Source: Veillonella parvula DSM 2008 (GTDB taxonomy: Bacteria; Bacillota; Negativicutes; Veillonellales; Veillonellaceae). From it: a DNA stretch of 64,000 bases. Below are positions 25,481-33,918 of the stretch, piece after piece. Position numbers and translations under genes: made by a program. The stretch lies in the NCBI RefSeq assembly GCF_000024945.1, contig NC_013520.1, forward strand, positions 420,001 to 484,000. Reading direction: 5' to 3'. Below the pieces are notes generated by a model, which saw only the letters and a program-made list of their open reading frames with translations, was not told where the DNA came from and did not search any database. The stretch's first letter is position 1, and every line of letters starts with the position of its first letter.

Positions 25481-28400
25481 TTATTTGAAGTATTTTACAC
25501 CAGATGTAAAAATTGGCATTTCTAGTTGTCCAGGAATATTTTTGCTAATGCCTGCACCACAGCGTTCGGAGTGTGCCATTTTGCCGAATACGCGACCATC
25601 AGGGCTGTAAATACCTTCGATAGCAGCTACAGATTGATTTGGATTGAAGCGACTATCCATGGAGGCAATACCATCAAAGTCTACATATTGTGTAGCGATT
25701 TGGCCAGTTTTATTGAACTCTAACACTTGTTGAGGAGAAGCTATAAAGCGACCTTCGCCGTGGGAAATTGGTACCGTGTAAATTTCACCTGCCTTGGCAT
25801 CGCTCATCCAAGGAGATTTAGTGGAAATAACTTTCGTATTAACCATGCGAGATAAGTGACGACCAATGGTATTGTATGTCAATGTAGGATGATCTGCAGT
25901 TAACGTTTCAATATGTCCACCAGGTAATAAGCCTAACTTGATGAGCGCTTGGAAGCCGTTACAAATACCTAATACAAGGCCATCTTGTTTGTACAATAGG
26001 TTTTCTAAACCTTCTGCAAGGTATGGGTTGCGGAAGAGGGTGGCTATGAATTTACCAGAACCATCTGGCTCATCACCAGCACTGAAACCTCCTGGGAACA
26101 TAAGAATTTGAGACTCTGCTAATTTAGCTTTGATTACGTCGATAGATTCTTTTAATTGTTCTGGAGTTTGGTTGCGGATAAGCACGATATCTGTTTCTGC
26201 ACCAGCCCGTTCAAAGGCGCGAGCAGAATCAAATTCGCAGTTTGTGCCAGGGAATACTGGAATAAGAACTTTTGGTTTGGCACCTAGGGAGGTGCTGCGA
26301 GGTTTAGCGTGTTGATCATGAATATAAGCGACTGCTTCACCAAAGCCGTTTGGTGCATGCATAGGGAAGATATCGTTTAGAGGTGCTTCATAAGCATCTT
26401 GTATTTCTTTGAGAGAAACAGATTGTCCCTCCCATTCGATAACAGGTGTGGCTTGGGTTACACCGATAACTTTCACATCAGGTAACTCTAAAAGATAATT
26501 AACAGCCGTAATATCTACTTCAACGATGAAGGAACCGAGAGCTGGTTGGAAGATACCACGTTCAGCGTATTTATCGAATTTAACACCAATATTGTTGCCA
26601 AGGGCCATTTTAGTGACTGCTTCAGGAATGCCGCCTTGATCAACTACATAGGCAGAGTAAACGCGACCTTTTTCAATTTGTTCTTGTAGTGTATCGCAGT
26701 TTTCTTTGAATCGATCCCAATCAGGGGTGTCATCGTATTTACGAGGTACATCGAAGAATACGAGACGGTGATCTACGCCTTTAAGGTCTTGGCTCACAAT
26801 ATTATCTACATGAGCTGTACCAACCGCAAAGGATACGAGGGTAGGCGGAACCGTAAGGTCCATAAATGTACCGCTCATAGAGTCTTTGCCGCCGATAGCT
26901 CCGATTTCAAGTTCTTTTTGTGCCTTATAAGCACCGAGAAGTGCAGCTACTGGTTTACCCCAAGATTCTTTAGAGTTGAGGCGTTCGAAATATTCTTGTA
27001 ATGTTAAGTATGCATCTTCACGGCGACCGCCAAGAGCTACTAATTTTGCTACAGATAAAAGCACTGCATATTGTGCACCATGATAAGGACTCCATGCAGA
27101 TAACTCGGGTACAAAGCCATGAGTCATGATGCTAGCCGTTGTAGTTTCACCGTTTAGAACAGGTAATTTAGCCACCATGCCTTGGGTAGGCGTTTTTTGG
27201 AACTTACCACCGAATGGCATGAGCACCGTATTAGCACCCACAGTGCTGTCAAAGCGTTCTGCTAAGCCTTGTTGGGAGGCTGCATTTAAATCGGATACAG
27301 CTGCGAGCCATTTTTCTTTGAAGTTATCTGCACTAGCAGAACCGCGTAAGAAGTAGGAGCGATCTGCTGGAGCTTTTACGATAGCTTCTTGTTGTTGGCT
27401 AGCACCATTTGTATTTAAAAAGTCTCGGCTAATATCTACAATTGTTTCGCCATTCCAGTTCATAACAAGGCGATTTGTATCAGTTACCTCAGCTACAACT
27501 GTGCATTCCAAGTTTTCTTCGTCGCAGTATGATTTGAACGCTTCTACATCAGAAGCGGCGATGACACAGGCCATGCGCTCTTGTGATTCAGAAATGGCTA
27601 ACTCTGTACCGTCGAGGCCAGCGTATTTTTTAGGAACTAAGTCAAGATTGATTGATAAACCGTCAGTTAATTCACCGATGGCGACAGATACACCGCCTGC
27701 ACCGAAGTCATTACAACGTTTGATAAGTGTCGTTACTTCGCCACGACGGAATAAACGTTGAATTTTTCGTTCTGTGAGGGCGTTGCCTTTTTGAACCTCT
27801 GCACCGCATGTGGATAGAGAATCAACGGTATGTTCTTTAGAGGAACCTGTAGCGCCGCCACAGCCATCACGACCAGTTTTACCGCCCAGTAATACTACAA
27901 CATCACCGACAGTCGGCTCTTCGCGGCGAACTTGGTTGCGAGGTGCGGCACCGATAACAGCACCAATTTCCATGCGTTTCGCTACGTAGCCAGGATGGTA
28001 ATATTCTTTTACTTCGCCTGTAGCAAGGCCAATTTGGTTGCCATAAGAGGAATAGCCTCGAGCCGCTTCTTGGGTGATTTTCTTTTGTGGTAGTTTTCCT
28101 TCTAACGTATCTTCAAGACTTGTACGTGGATCGCCAGAGCCTGTGATGCGCATAGCTTGGTATACGTAAGCGCGGCCACTCAATGGGTCGCGAATACAGC
28201 CACCTAAACAGGTAGCTGCGCCACCAAATGGTTCGATTTCTGTAGGGTGGTTATGGGTCTCGTTTTTAAACAATAACAACCATTCTTCGGTTTTGCCGTT
28301 TACATCGACAGGTACGATGATAGTACATGCATTGATTTCATCGGATTCATCGAGATTTGTTAGGCCGCCAGCGTGGCGTAATTCTTTTACAGCTAATGTA

Positions 28401-29221
28401 GCCATGTCCATGAGGGAGCGAGCTTTTTTCTTAGTTTTGTAGAGCTCGGTACGGCCTTCCATATATTCTTCGAGGGCTTCCTTTATAGAGCCTGTGAAGC
28501 GACTGTCTTCAATAGTGATATCCGTCAATTCCGTCATAAAGGTAGTGTGACGGCAGTGGTCAGACCAATATGTATCGAAGAGGCGAATTTCTGTAATTGT
28601 AGGATCGCGGTGTTCTACCTCTGCGTATTGTTGTCTAATCATTTGAAGGTCTGCTAATGTCATAGCAAGGCCGTATTTTTTGATGAGCGCTTCTAAATCA
28701 GTATCGCTCATTGTAGTAAAGCCATCGATTGTTGCCACTGGCTTTGGATCTTCTAAATCGAGAGCTAATGTATTTGGTACATCAAGGCTCGCTTCGCGGG
28801 AATCAACAGGGTTAATGTAGTATGCTTTGATGGCATTTTCCTGTTCTTTAGTGAAAGTACCTTCGATAGCGTATACGCGAGCGCAACGTACGATGTGGCC
28901 AGATGTAAGGGTGAGCATAGAAATACATTGCTCTGCACTGTCAGCACGTTGATCGTATTGACCTGGCACATATTCAACAGCGAATATAAAGCCTTGAACA
29001 CTTGGAACTTCTTCTAATACTGTATCTACAGGAGGTTCAGAAAAAATTAAATTTTTAGCAGACTCTAGATCTTTTGCATCTAAATTTTCGATGTCGTATC
29101 GCTCATAGATAGTCACATCTGTAGCAGGCATAGATAATTCCTGTTGTAAGGTAAGTAACATGCGTTGTGCTTCTTGGTTGAAAGATTCTCGTTTTGTTAC
29201 GAATAATCGTTGTATAGCCAT
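25481..29221 (-). CDS. purL: Phosphoribosylformylglycinamidine synthase, single-chain form
   Basis: The 1246-residue protein joins the synthetase and glutaminase parts. An N-terminal PurS-like region comes first, then two AIRS-type halves (ITEIRLFDTYWSDHCRHTTF near the first active site; FKNETHNHPTEIEPFGGAATCLGG). A C-terminal GATase domain follows, with VLGICNGFQALIKLGLLPGG carrying the nucleophilic Cys and a later HGEGRF. It converts FGAR to FGAM with glutamine. Most Firmicutes use separate PurS, PurQ and PurL; this large form is typical of proteobacteria and of the clostridial/Bacteroides 'clade II'. AGGAGG lies five bases before the ATG at 29221; a longer reading to 29377 is unsupported. 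It faces away from the rest of the pur genes. Confidence 0.95.
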   Translation of the reverse strand: MAIQRLFVTKRESFNQEAQRMLLTLQQELSMPATDVTIYERYDIENLDAKDLESAKNLIFSEPPVDTVLEEVPSVQGFIFAVEYVPGQYDQRADSAEQCISMLTLTSGHIVRCARVYAIEGTFTKEQENAIKAYYINPVDSREASLDVPNTLALDLEDPKPVATIDGFTTMSDTDLEALIKKYGLAMTLADLQMIRQQYAEVEHRDPTITEIRLFDTYWSDHCRHTTFMTELTDITIEDSRFTGSIKEALEEYMEGRTELYKTKKKARSLMDMATLAVKELRHAGGLTNLDESDEINACTIIVPVDVNGKTEEWLLLFKNETHNHPTEIEPFGGAATCLGGCIRDPLSGRAYVYQAMRITGSGDPRTSLEDTLEGKLPQKKITQEAARGYSSYGNQIGLATGEVKEYYHPGYVAKRMEIGAVIGAAPRNQVRREEPTVGDVVVLLGGKTGRDGCGGATGSSKEHTVDSLSTCGAEVQKGNALTERKIQRLFRRGEVTTLIKRCNDFGAGGVSVAIGELTDGLSINLDLVPKKYAGLDGTELAISESQERMACVIAASDVEAFKSYCDEENLECTVVAEVTDTNRLVMNWNGETIVDISRDFLNTNGASQQQEAIVKAPADRSYFLRGSASADNFKEKWLAAVSDLNAASQQGLAERFDSTVGANTVLMPFGGKFQKTPTQGMVAKLPVLNGETTTASIMTHGFVPELSAWSPYHGAQYAVLLSVAKLVALGGRREDAYLTLQEYFERLNSKESWGKPVAALLGAYKAQKELEIGAIGGKDSMSGTFMDLTVPPTLVSFAVGTAHVDNIVSQDLKGVDHRLVFFDVPRKYDDTPDWDRFKENCDTLQEQIEKGRVYSAYVVDQGGIPEAVTKMALGNNIGVKFDKYAERGIFQPALGSFIVEVDITAVNYLLELPDVKVIGVTQATPVIEWEGQSVSLKEIQDAYEAPLNDIFPMHAPNGFGEAVAYIHDQHAKPRSTSLGAKPKVLIPVFPGTNCEFDSARAFERAGAETDIVLIRNQTPEQLKESIDVIKAKLAESQILMFPGGFSAGDEPDGSGKFIATLFRNPYLAEGLENLLYKQDGLVLGICNGFQALIKLGLLPGGHIETLTADHPTLTYNTIGRHLSRMVNTKVISTKSPWMSDAKAGEIYTVPISHGEGRFIASPQQVLEFNKTGQIATQYVDFDGIASMDSRFNPNQSVAAIEGIYSPDGRVFGKMAHSERCGAGISKNIPGQLEMPIFTSGVKYFK

Positions 29222-29270
29222 TGTAGCCTCCTGTAATGTATATAATTCCCTATGGGATATTGACAAATTA

Positions 29271-29299
29271 AGTATAGTCGGTCTAGACTTATAAGTAAA
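29271..29299 (-). promoter_or_regulatory. Promoter of purL with a dyad in its spacer
   Basis: On the minus strand TTTACT, 17 bases and TATACT lie about 50 bases before purL. The spacer contains AGTC and GACT as inverted arms around TAGACC, including the perfect palindrome GTCTAGAC, so an operator may overlap the promoter. Confidence 0.55.
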
Positions 29300-29340
29300 G
29301 ATAATCTTACTAATAAAAAGATTAGAAGTACTAATAAATA

Positions 29341-29376
29341 TGAAAGGTTCATGAAGGTCATAAGACCTAACTTTCA
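29341..29376. repeat. Inverted repeat in the purL/LysR divergent region
   Basis: TGAAAGGTT ... AACTTTCA outer arms enclose AGGTC ATAA GACCT. It lies upstream of both divergent genes, so it may be a binding site or an RNA hairpin of an untested transcript. Confidence 0.4.
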
Positions 29377-29488
29377 TGAAGATTTCTACATATTCATTAT
29401 ATATTGAGAGTCTATAGTTATAATAGAGTAATGATATGTATATTTAAAAGTAAGACGTTACTATTAGTATATAACAGAGGTGAATAAA

Positions 29489-30394
29489 ATGGCAGTATCT
29501 GCAGATTTATATAGAACCTTTTTAGGGGTAGGCTTATATTTATCTTTTTCCCGTGCCGCAAAAGAATTAGGCGTGTCCCAATCCGCCATTAGTCAAAGTA
29601 TTAAACAATTAGAAGGGGAACTTAATATGCCCCTCTTCGTGCGTACTACAAAATCTGTAGGGTTCACGCCAGAAGGCAAAGAATTGTTTGATACGGTAGC
29701 TAAAGCTTTCTCCATTCTTGATAATGGTGTTACCCAATTACAAGAACGTGTTAGCCAAGCTTATGAAAGTTTAAATTTGGCTGCCACAGATACTTTGTGT
29801 CGCCATTTCTTATTGCCTTATTTCCATAAATGGCAATTACAAGAAAGTGAAATTGGCTTACATATTATCAATCGTCCGTCTCCTGATTGTGTAGAATTGG
29901 TACTCAATAAAGAGGCGCAATTAGCCGTGGTTAATGATTATGAGGGATTGAGAGATAATCCTCAGTTAGAGGTAACTACGCTAGCTACAATTCAAGACGT
30001 CTTTGTTGGCGGTCCTGACTATAAAGGGGCGGGATTCTTTGATCAAGGGCGCCTTCTTAACGAGCCTATTTTGCTCTTGCATAAAGGCTCTGCTAGTCGT
30101 ACATTCTTTGACGATGTGACTCATGGCGCTTGTCGTAAGCCTCGCTTTGAATTAGGTAGCGTCGATGTATTACTAGACCTTGTAGAAATCAATATGGGTA
30201 TTTCCATGTTGCCTAATCATGTGGTGCAACAAAAAATGCAAGAAGGGACGATTGTGCGCATCGATACAGATATTCCGGTACCAACACGGGACATTGTGCT
30301 TGTGCGCTCACGCTTGGTTCCTCAATCTGAAGGGGCTGCGAGATTTACTTCCTTGCTAGTTAATCGTGAAAGTACTCGAGATAAAATTTTATAA
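29489..30394 (+). CDS. LysR-family transcriptional regulator
   Basis: This 301-residue protein has the N-terminal winged HTH of LysR proteins (residues about 5-63: LYLSFSRAAKELGVSQSAISQSIKQLEGEL, then LFVRTTKSVGFTPEGKELF). A co-inducer-binding domain fills the rest. It is divergent from purL, the usual arrangement for a LysR regulator and its target, but xpt follows on its own strand, so purine control is possible but unproven. The start at 29489 has AGAGGTG seven bases upstream. Confidence 0.9.
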   Translation: MAVSADLYRTFLGVGLYLSFSRAAKELGVSQSAISQSIKQLEGELNMPLFVRTTKSVGFTPEGKELFDTVAKAFSILDNGVTQLQERVSQAYESLNLAATDTLCRHFLLPYFHKWQLQESEIGLHIINRPSPDCVELVLNKEAQLAVVNDYEGLRDNPQLEVTTLATIQDVFVGGPDYKGAGFFDQGRLLNEPILLLHKGSASRTFFDDVTHGACRKPRFELGSVDVLLDLVEINMGISMLPNHVVQQKMQEGTIVRIDTDIPVPTRDIVLVRSRLVPQSEGAARFTSLLVNRESTRDKIL

Positions 30395-30404
30395 GAAAAA
30401 GACA

Positions 30405-30452
30405 TGTTTAAAGACATACTTTAGGAAACTTTCTTAAAGTGTGTCTTTTTAT
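30405..30452 (+). terminator. Terminator after the LysR gene
   Basis: AAGACATACTTTA (30411-30423) pairs over 13 bp with TAAAGTGTGTCTT (30435-30447), followed by TTTAT. Confidence 0.8.
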
Positions 30453-30648
30453 ATATTAGTGTAAGTTTTGCCGTGCTATATTATATTCTTATAAAGCAGT
30501 TGAGTTATATAATTCATATACAAAATATTTAAGTCATATTTGCAATGACATTTATGGGTTATATTATAAGACTTTTACTAGATATAGGTTGACCCTAAGG
30601 GGTTGTTTACGTTAAAATTTAAAGATAGTTATGCGGAGGTATGAGCAC

Positions 30649-31224
30649 ATGGAATTATTAAAAGAACGCATTCGTGAAGAAGGGATTGTCCTCAATAATC
30701 GGGTGCTAAAAGTAGATGGTTTCTTAAACCATCAAATCGATCCACAATTGTTTAAGGCAATTGGTAAAGAAATCGCGGATCGTTACCGTGATGCAGGTGT
30801 ACAACGTATTGTTACCATCGAAGCATCTGGTATTGCGTTGGCGTTGATGGCCGCGCTTGAACTGGACGTGCCATTGGTATTTGCGCGTAAGAAAAAATCC
30901 ATCCTTATGGTAGATGATGTATATCATAGTGTTGTGTACTCTTATACAAAAGAAGAGAATTATGATATCACTATTTCTAAAAAATTCTTGCCAGCTGGTG
31001 AAAAAGTGTTGATTATTGATGACTTCTTGGCATCTGGCGAGGCTGCTATGGGCCTTGCTAAATTGGTTCAAGACGCAGGTGATGAAGTGGTAGGAATGGC
31101 GATTGCTATCGAAAAATCCTTCCAACCTGGTCGTGAACGCCTCGAAAATGCGGGCTACCGTGTAGAGTCTTTAGTTCGCATTAAAGAATTCAAAGATAAT
31201 GGTTGTGTGTTTATCGAAGACTAA
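30649..31224 (+). CDS. xpt: Xanthine phosphoribosyltransferase
   Basis: This 191-residue protein starts MELLKERIREEGIVLNNRVLKVDGFLNHQIDP, characteristic of Xpt. It has the PRPP-binding loop VLIIDDFLASGEAAMGL (about 122-138). It salvages xanthine to XMP. GGAGG sits nine bases before ATG 30649; an ATG at 30631 overlaps that site. No purine-riboswitch signature was visible in the 190 bases upstream, which is unlike Bacillus xpt. It precedes two unknown genes and the pur operon. Confidence 0.94.
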   Translation: MELLKERIREEGIVLNNRVLKVDGFLNHQIDPQLFKAIGKEIADRYRDAGVQRIVTIEASGIALALMAALELDVPLVFARKKKSILMVDDVYHSVVYSYTKEENYDITISKKFLPAGEKVLIIDDFLASGEAAMGLAKLVQDAGDEVVGMAIAIEKSFQPGRERLENAGYRVESLVRIKEFKDNGCVFIED

Positions 31225-31251
31225 TTAGTCTGATTATTGTTTGAGGGAATT

Positions 31252-31698
31252 ATGAATAAAAAAGCAGAAAAATTCGACTTACTCGTTGCTGATCTTAACA
31301 AAGGCGGCAACACTTGGTTTACTAAGGAAGAAATGACAGACGATCTTAATACAGTTGTATATCATGGTCGTTTGGATGTTCATGATCATAGCCTACCTGT
31401 GTTCATCGTTGTAGACGACTCCGCGTTCACTTATGCACGCATTGCTATCACAACAACATCTATTGATGAAAAAGTGATTCCTGCCGTGTTGAAAGAGCTT
31501 AACACGTTAAATCAAGATTATAAAGTGTCAAAATACTATGTGAGCGTTGAAGACAATAATATTTATATGGATGTGTCTATGCCATGTTTAAATGAACAAT
31601 TTGATCCTACCGTAGTAGTAAATCTTTTGCTCGAAGTAATTCAACCGCATTTAGATGCTGTACATAAAGATATTCTTAAAGTAGCTGGTTTAGCTTAA
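31252..31698 (+). CDS. Unknown protein, first of two tandem paralogues between xpt and purE
   Basis: This 148-residue acidic soluble protein has no signal peptide. The pattern (W-x-F-x(3)-E, then TVVYHGRLDVHDHSLPVFIVVDDSAFTYARI, then NIYMDVSMPCLNEQFDP, then an amphipathic C-terminal helix) is shared with the next gene. It resembles the compact YbjN/secretion-chaperone-like fold, but I cannot name the family. GAGGGA precedes ATG 31252. It starts 27 bases after xpt and so is probably co-transcribed. Confidence 0.75.
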   Translation: MNKKAEKFDLLVADLNKGGNTWFTKEEMTDDLNTVVYHGRLDVHDHSLPVFIVVDDSAFTYARIAITTTSIDEKVIPAVLKELNTLNQDYKVSKYYVSVEDNNIYMDVSMPCLNEQFDPTVVVNLLLEVIQPHLDAVHKDILKVAGLA

Positions 31699-31709
31699 TA
31701 GAGGTTGTT

Positions 31710-32150
31710 ATGAATCCTAAATCCTTATTATTTGATAAGTTCTTGAAAGAAGAAGAAATCATATCTTTTGAACGCAAGGATTTTGATGATGAAGACGGTA
31801 CAGTAGTATATCGTTCTTATATCAAATCCCCATTATGGGATATGCCTTTGTTTGTCATTCTCGATAACAGTATTTATAGCGTGATTCGTTTAGTGTTGGG
31901 CCCTGAAAAGGTAACGGCACAAAATATGAACGCTTTGAATGCCTTGATCAATCGGGATAATGCGACGTATAAAAATTACAAACTATATATTGATGAACAA
32001 GATTCTAGTTTATACTTGGATTGTGTATATATGTGTGGTGATGATGCGTTCGAGCCGGCATTGATGTATGCGTTGATGTCTTCTATTGTAGATTATATTC
32101 CTGAATCTGTAGGTGAATTGAAAGCTGCCTTTGAAAGTGGTACTCACTAA
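31710..32150 (+). CDS. Unknown protein, second tandem paralogue between xpt and purE
   Basis: This 146-residue acidic protein aligns by eye with the preceding one: TVVYRSYIKSPLWDMPLFVILDNSIYSVIRL matches its TVVYHG segment, and SLYLDCVYMCGDDAFEPALM matches NIYMDVSMPCLNEQFDP. It arose by gene duplication, since diverged. It begins 11 bases after the first copy. Its position beside purine genes is the only hint of function. Confidence 0.75.
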   Translation: MNPKSLLFDKFLKEEEIISFERKDFDDEDGTVVYRSYIKSPLWDMPLFVILDNSIYSVIRLVLGPEKVTAQNMNALNALINRDNATYKNYKLYIDEQDSSLYLDCVYMCGDDAFEPALMYALMSSIVDYIPESVGELKAAFESGTH

Positions 32151-32178
32151 TCAATAATAGATACAAGTTAAGTGGTCT

Positions 32179-32191
32179 AATGTTCGGAATT
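32179..32191 (-). promoter_or_regulatory. PurBox-like site 1
   Basis: On the minus strand this reads AATTCCGAACATT, which fits the Bacillus PurR PurBox (AWWWCCGAACWWT). It lies about 250 bases before the purE promoter, next to the terminator of the preceding gene. Confidence 0.35.
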
Positions 32192-32194
32192 ATG

Positions 32195-32238
32195 AAAAGC
32201 GGATAACCTGTTTTTAACCGGGTTATCCGCTTTTTTAT
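32195..32238 (+). terminator. Terminator before the pur operon
   Basis: AAAAGCGGATAACC pairs with GGTTATCCGCTTTT and is followed by TTTAT. It separates xpt and the two unknown genes from purE. Confidence 0.9.
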
Positions 32239-32370
32239 ATGGATAAGTAAAACCATACAAATATTATGATTGATAGAATAAATTTATGCTGTTATAAGAT
32301 TGCAAAGATAGTATTCTATTTTGCAGATTTATTTAAGCTTAATTTATATGATGCAATCTATCTTTTTGTA

Positions 32371-32383
32371 ATAGTTCGGAATA
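32371..32383 (-). promoter_or_regulatory. PurBox-like site 2 before the purE promoter
   Basis: The minus strand reads TATTCCGAACTAT, with the CCGAAC core and A/T flanks of the Bacillus PurBox. It sits 47 bases upstream of the -35 box. CGAA/TTCG half-sites follow at 32387 and 32417. Confidence 0.4.
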
Positions 32384-32429
32384 TAACGAATGATAAAAAT
32401 ATTTAATAAAAAAATATTCGAAAATAGTA

Positions 32430-32458
32430 TTGATTTTGTAAATGTTAGGTGTTACAAT
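32430..32458 (+). promoter_or_regulatory. Promoter of the pur operon
   Basis: TTGATT, a 17-bp spacer and TACAAT are present. Transcription would begin near 32465, only a few bases before the ribosome binding site of a small leader ORF. Confidence 0.7.
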
Positions 32459-32483
32459 TTGAGTACAAGAAGGAGGTAGCGCC

Positions 32484-32576
32484 GTGAACTATGCAAATCA
32501 ACACATTCAAAGCAAGTCTACGGAGGCTACTTGTGCGCATTTGTCCCAGTCTGTTTCGGCTGGGCTTTTTTATTAG
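32484..32576 (+). CDS. 30-residue leader ORF of the pur operon
   Basis: A GTG-started ORF of 30 codons has a near-perfect site (AAGGAGGTAGC) right after the predicted transcription start. It ends at the TAG that overlaps the TAGGAGG site of purE. Its last third runs through an intrinsic terminator hairpin, so ribosome movement would affect termination. Its peptide (VNYANQHIQSK..., ending SAGLFY) shows no run of one amino acid. Coupled translation into purE is likely. Expression is inferred from site strength only. Confidence 0.5.
   Translation: MNYANQHIQSKSTEATCAHLSQSVSAGLFY
32545..32572 (+). terminator. Intrinsic terminator inside the purE leader (attenuator candidate)
   Basis: CCCAGTC (32545-32551) pairs with GGCTGGG (32558-32564) around a six-base loop, then CTTTTTTA. 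It stands 13 bases before purE. Upstream segments GTAGC/GCTAC and CAAGT/ACTTG can form other helices in the same leader. Confidence 0.65.
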
Positions 32577-32584
32577 GAGGATCT

Positions 32585-33076
32585 ATGAAGGTCGGTATTA
32601 TCATGGGCAGCAAGTCTGACCTAGACACAATGAAAAAAGCATCTGCCGTACTTGATGAATTTAACATTTCCTATGAAATGGTTATTGCCTCAGCTCATCG
32701 TACCCCAGAGGCTGTAAAGAATTTTGTTACACGACTTGAAGGTGAAGGAGCTATTGCTTTTATTGCTGGTGCAGGCGCAGCGGCTCACCTACCTGGTGTG
32801 GTGGCGAGCTTCACTACACTACCTGTTATCGGCATTCCTCTTAATGCAACCGCATTAAAAGGTATTGATTCTCTACTTGCTATTGTACAAATGCCATCTG
32901 GCATGCCTGTAGCAACTATGGCTGTAGATGGTGCTAAAAATGCAGCGCTCTTTGCAGTACAAATTGGAGCAGCTTTCAATAAAGACCTGAAAGAACAATA
33001 TCAACAATATCGTAAAGATATGGCTGAAAAAGTCTTAGCAGACAATGCAGAATTACAAGGTGCTATTCATATTTAA
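32585..33076 (+). CDS. purE: N5-carboxyaminoimidazole ribonucleotide mutase (PurE)
   Basis: This 163-residue class I PurE carries the nucleotide-binding GIIMGSKSDLDTMKKA at the N-terminus, the ASAHRTPE motif with the catalytic His, and IAGAGAAAHLPGV. It rearranges N5-CAIR to CAIR. No purK is in the window. The start at 32585 follows AGGAGG; a longer reading would run into the leader ORF region in a different frame. It heads the purE-C-F-M-N-H-D operon. Confidence 0.95.
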   Translation: MKVGIIMGSKSDLDTMKKASAVLDEFNISYEMVIASAHRTPEAVKNFVTRLEGEGAIAFIAGAGAAAHLPGVVASFTTLPVIGIPLNATALKGIDSLLAIVQMPSGMPVATMAVDGAKNAALFAVQIGAAFNKDLKEQYQQYRKDMAEKVLADNAELQGAIHI

Positions 33077-33178
33077 TCATATAAATCATTGGCGATTAAA
33101 TATTGGTTAAGAAAAACAGTTTATTTAGATATCTATTACATAGTTTGTATCATTAATTTATGATAAAGGAGAAAGATC

Positions 33179-33907
33179 ATGGCTAACATCGATTTGGAAA
33201 AATTAACATTATTGTACGAAGGCAAAGCAAAACAAGTATATGCAACAGATAACAAAGATGAGTACATCGTTCATTACAAAGATGATGCCACTGCATTTAA
33301 TGGTGAAAAACATGACACCATCCTTGGTAAAGGCGTGTTGAATAACAAAATTTCCTCTTTCTTCTTTGAATTGTTGAAAAAAGAAGGCGTACCAACTCAT
33401 TTCGTTCGTCGTGAAGATGATCGCAACCAAACAGTACTTACATTGAAAATAGTTCCTCTTGAAGTTATCGTTCGTAATATTGCGGCTGGCTCTATGGCTA
33501 AACGCTTTGGCATTGAAGAAGGTACACCACTTAAACATCCAATCCTTGAATTCTGCTACAAAAATGATGAATTAGGCGATCCATTTGCCAATGAATCCCA
33601 AATCACAGCACTTGGTTGGGCTACTCAAGAACAACTTGATGTAATTTCTACAATTACTTTAAAGGTAAATGATATATTGAAGAAATTTTTGGCTACTAAA
33701 AATGTGACCCTTGTAGATTTCAAGGTAGAATTTGGTACCCATAATGGTGAAGTTTTATTGGGTGATGAAATTTCTCCTGATACATGCCGTTTCTGGGATG
33801 CTACAACTGGTGAAAAACTCGACAAAGACCGTTTCCGTCGAGATCTTGGTAATATTGAAGAAGCATATAAGGAAATGTTATTCCGTCTTACAGGTGAGCG
33901 TGCCTAA
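33179..33907 (+). CDS. purC: SAICAR synthetase
   Basis: This 242-residue protein has the PurC opening [13 protein letters not shown], then VPTHFVRR, the signature VVRNIAAGS variant ([15 protein letters not shown]), and [14 protein letters not shown]. It joins CAIR with aspartate using ATP. The 102-base gap after purE holds no hairpin, and AAAGGAGAAAG precedes the ATG. Confidence 0.96.
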   Translation: MANIDLEKLTLLYEGKAKQVYATDNKDEYIVHYKDDATAFNGEKHDTILGKGVLNNKISSFFFELLKKEGVPTHFVRREDDRNQTVLTLKIVPLEVIVRNIAAGSMAKRFGIEEGTPLKHPILEFCYKNDELGDPFANESQITALGWATQEQLDVISTITLKVNDILKKFLATKNVTLVDFKVEFGTHNGEVLLGDEISPDTCRFWDATTGEKLDKDRFRRDLGNIEEAYKEMLFRLTGERA

Positions 33908-33918
33908 TAGGGGGGAAG

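Noticed and set aside
29260-29290. Rightward promoter from TTGACA at 29260
   Set aside because: No acceptable -10 box 16-18 bases downstream; the leftward promoter on the other strand is much better.
29222-29480. Purine riboswitch before purL
   Set aside because: The hairpin at 29341-29376 lies upstream of the likely purL promoter and lacks purine-riboswitch signatures.
30456-30648. Purine riboswitch before xpt
   Set aside because: None of the conserved loop and junction sequences of the purine riboswitch could be found, only weak AT-rich dyads.
32531-32584. GTG start at 32531 for a longer PurE
   Set aside because: It would add 18 residues read through the leader terminator; AGGAGG directly before ATG 32585 fits the known PurE start.
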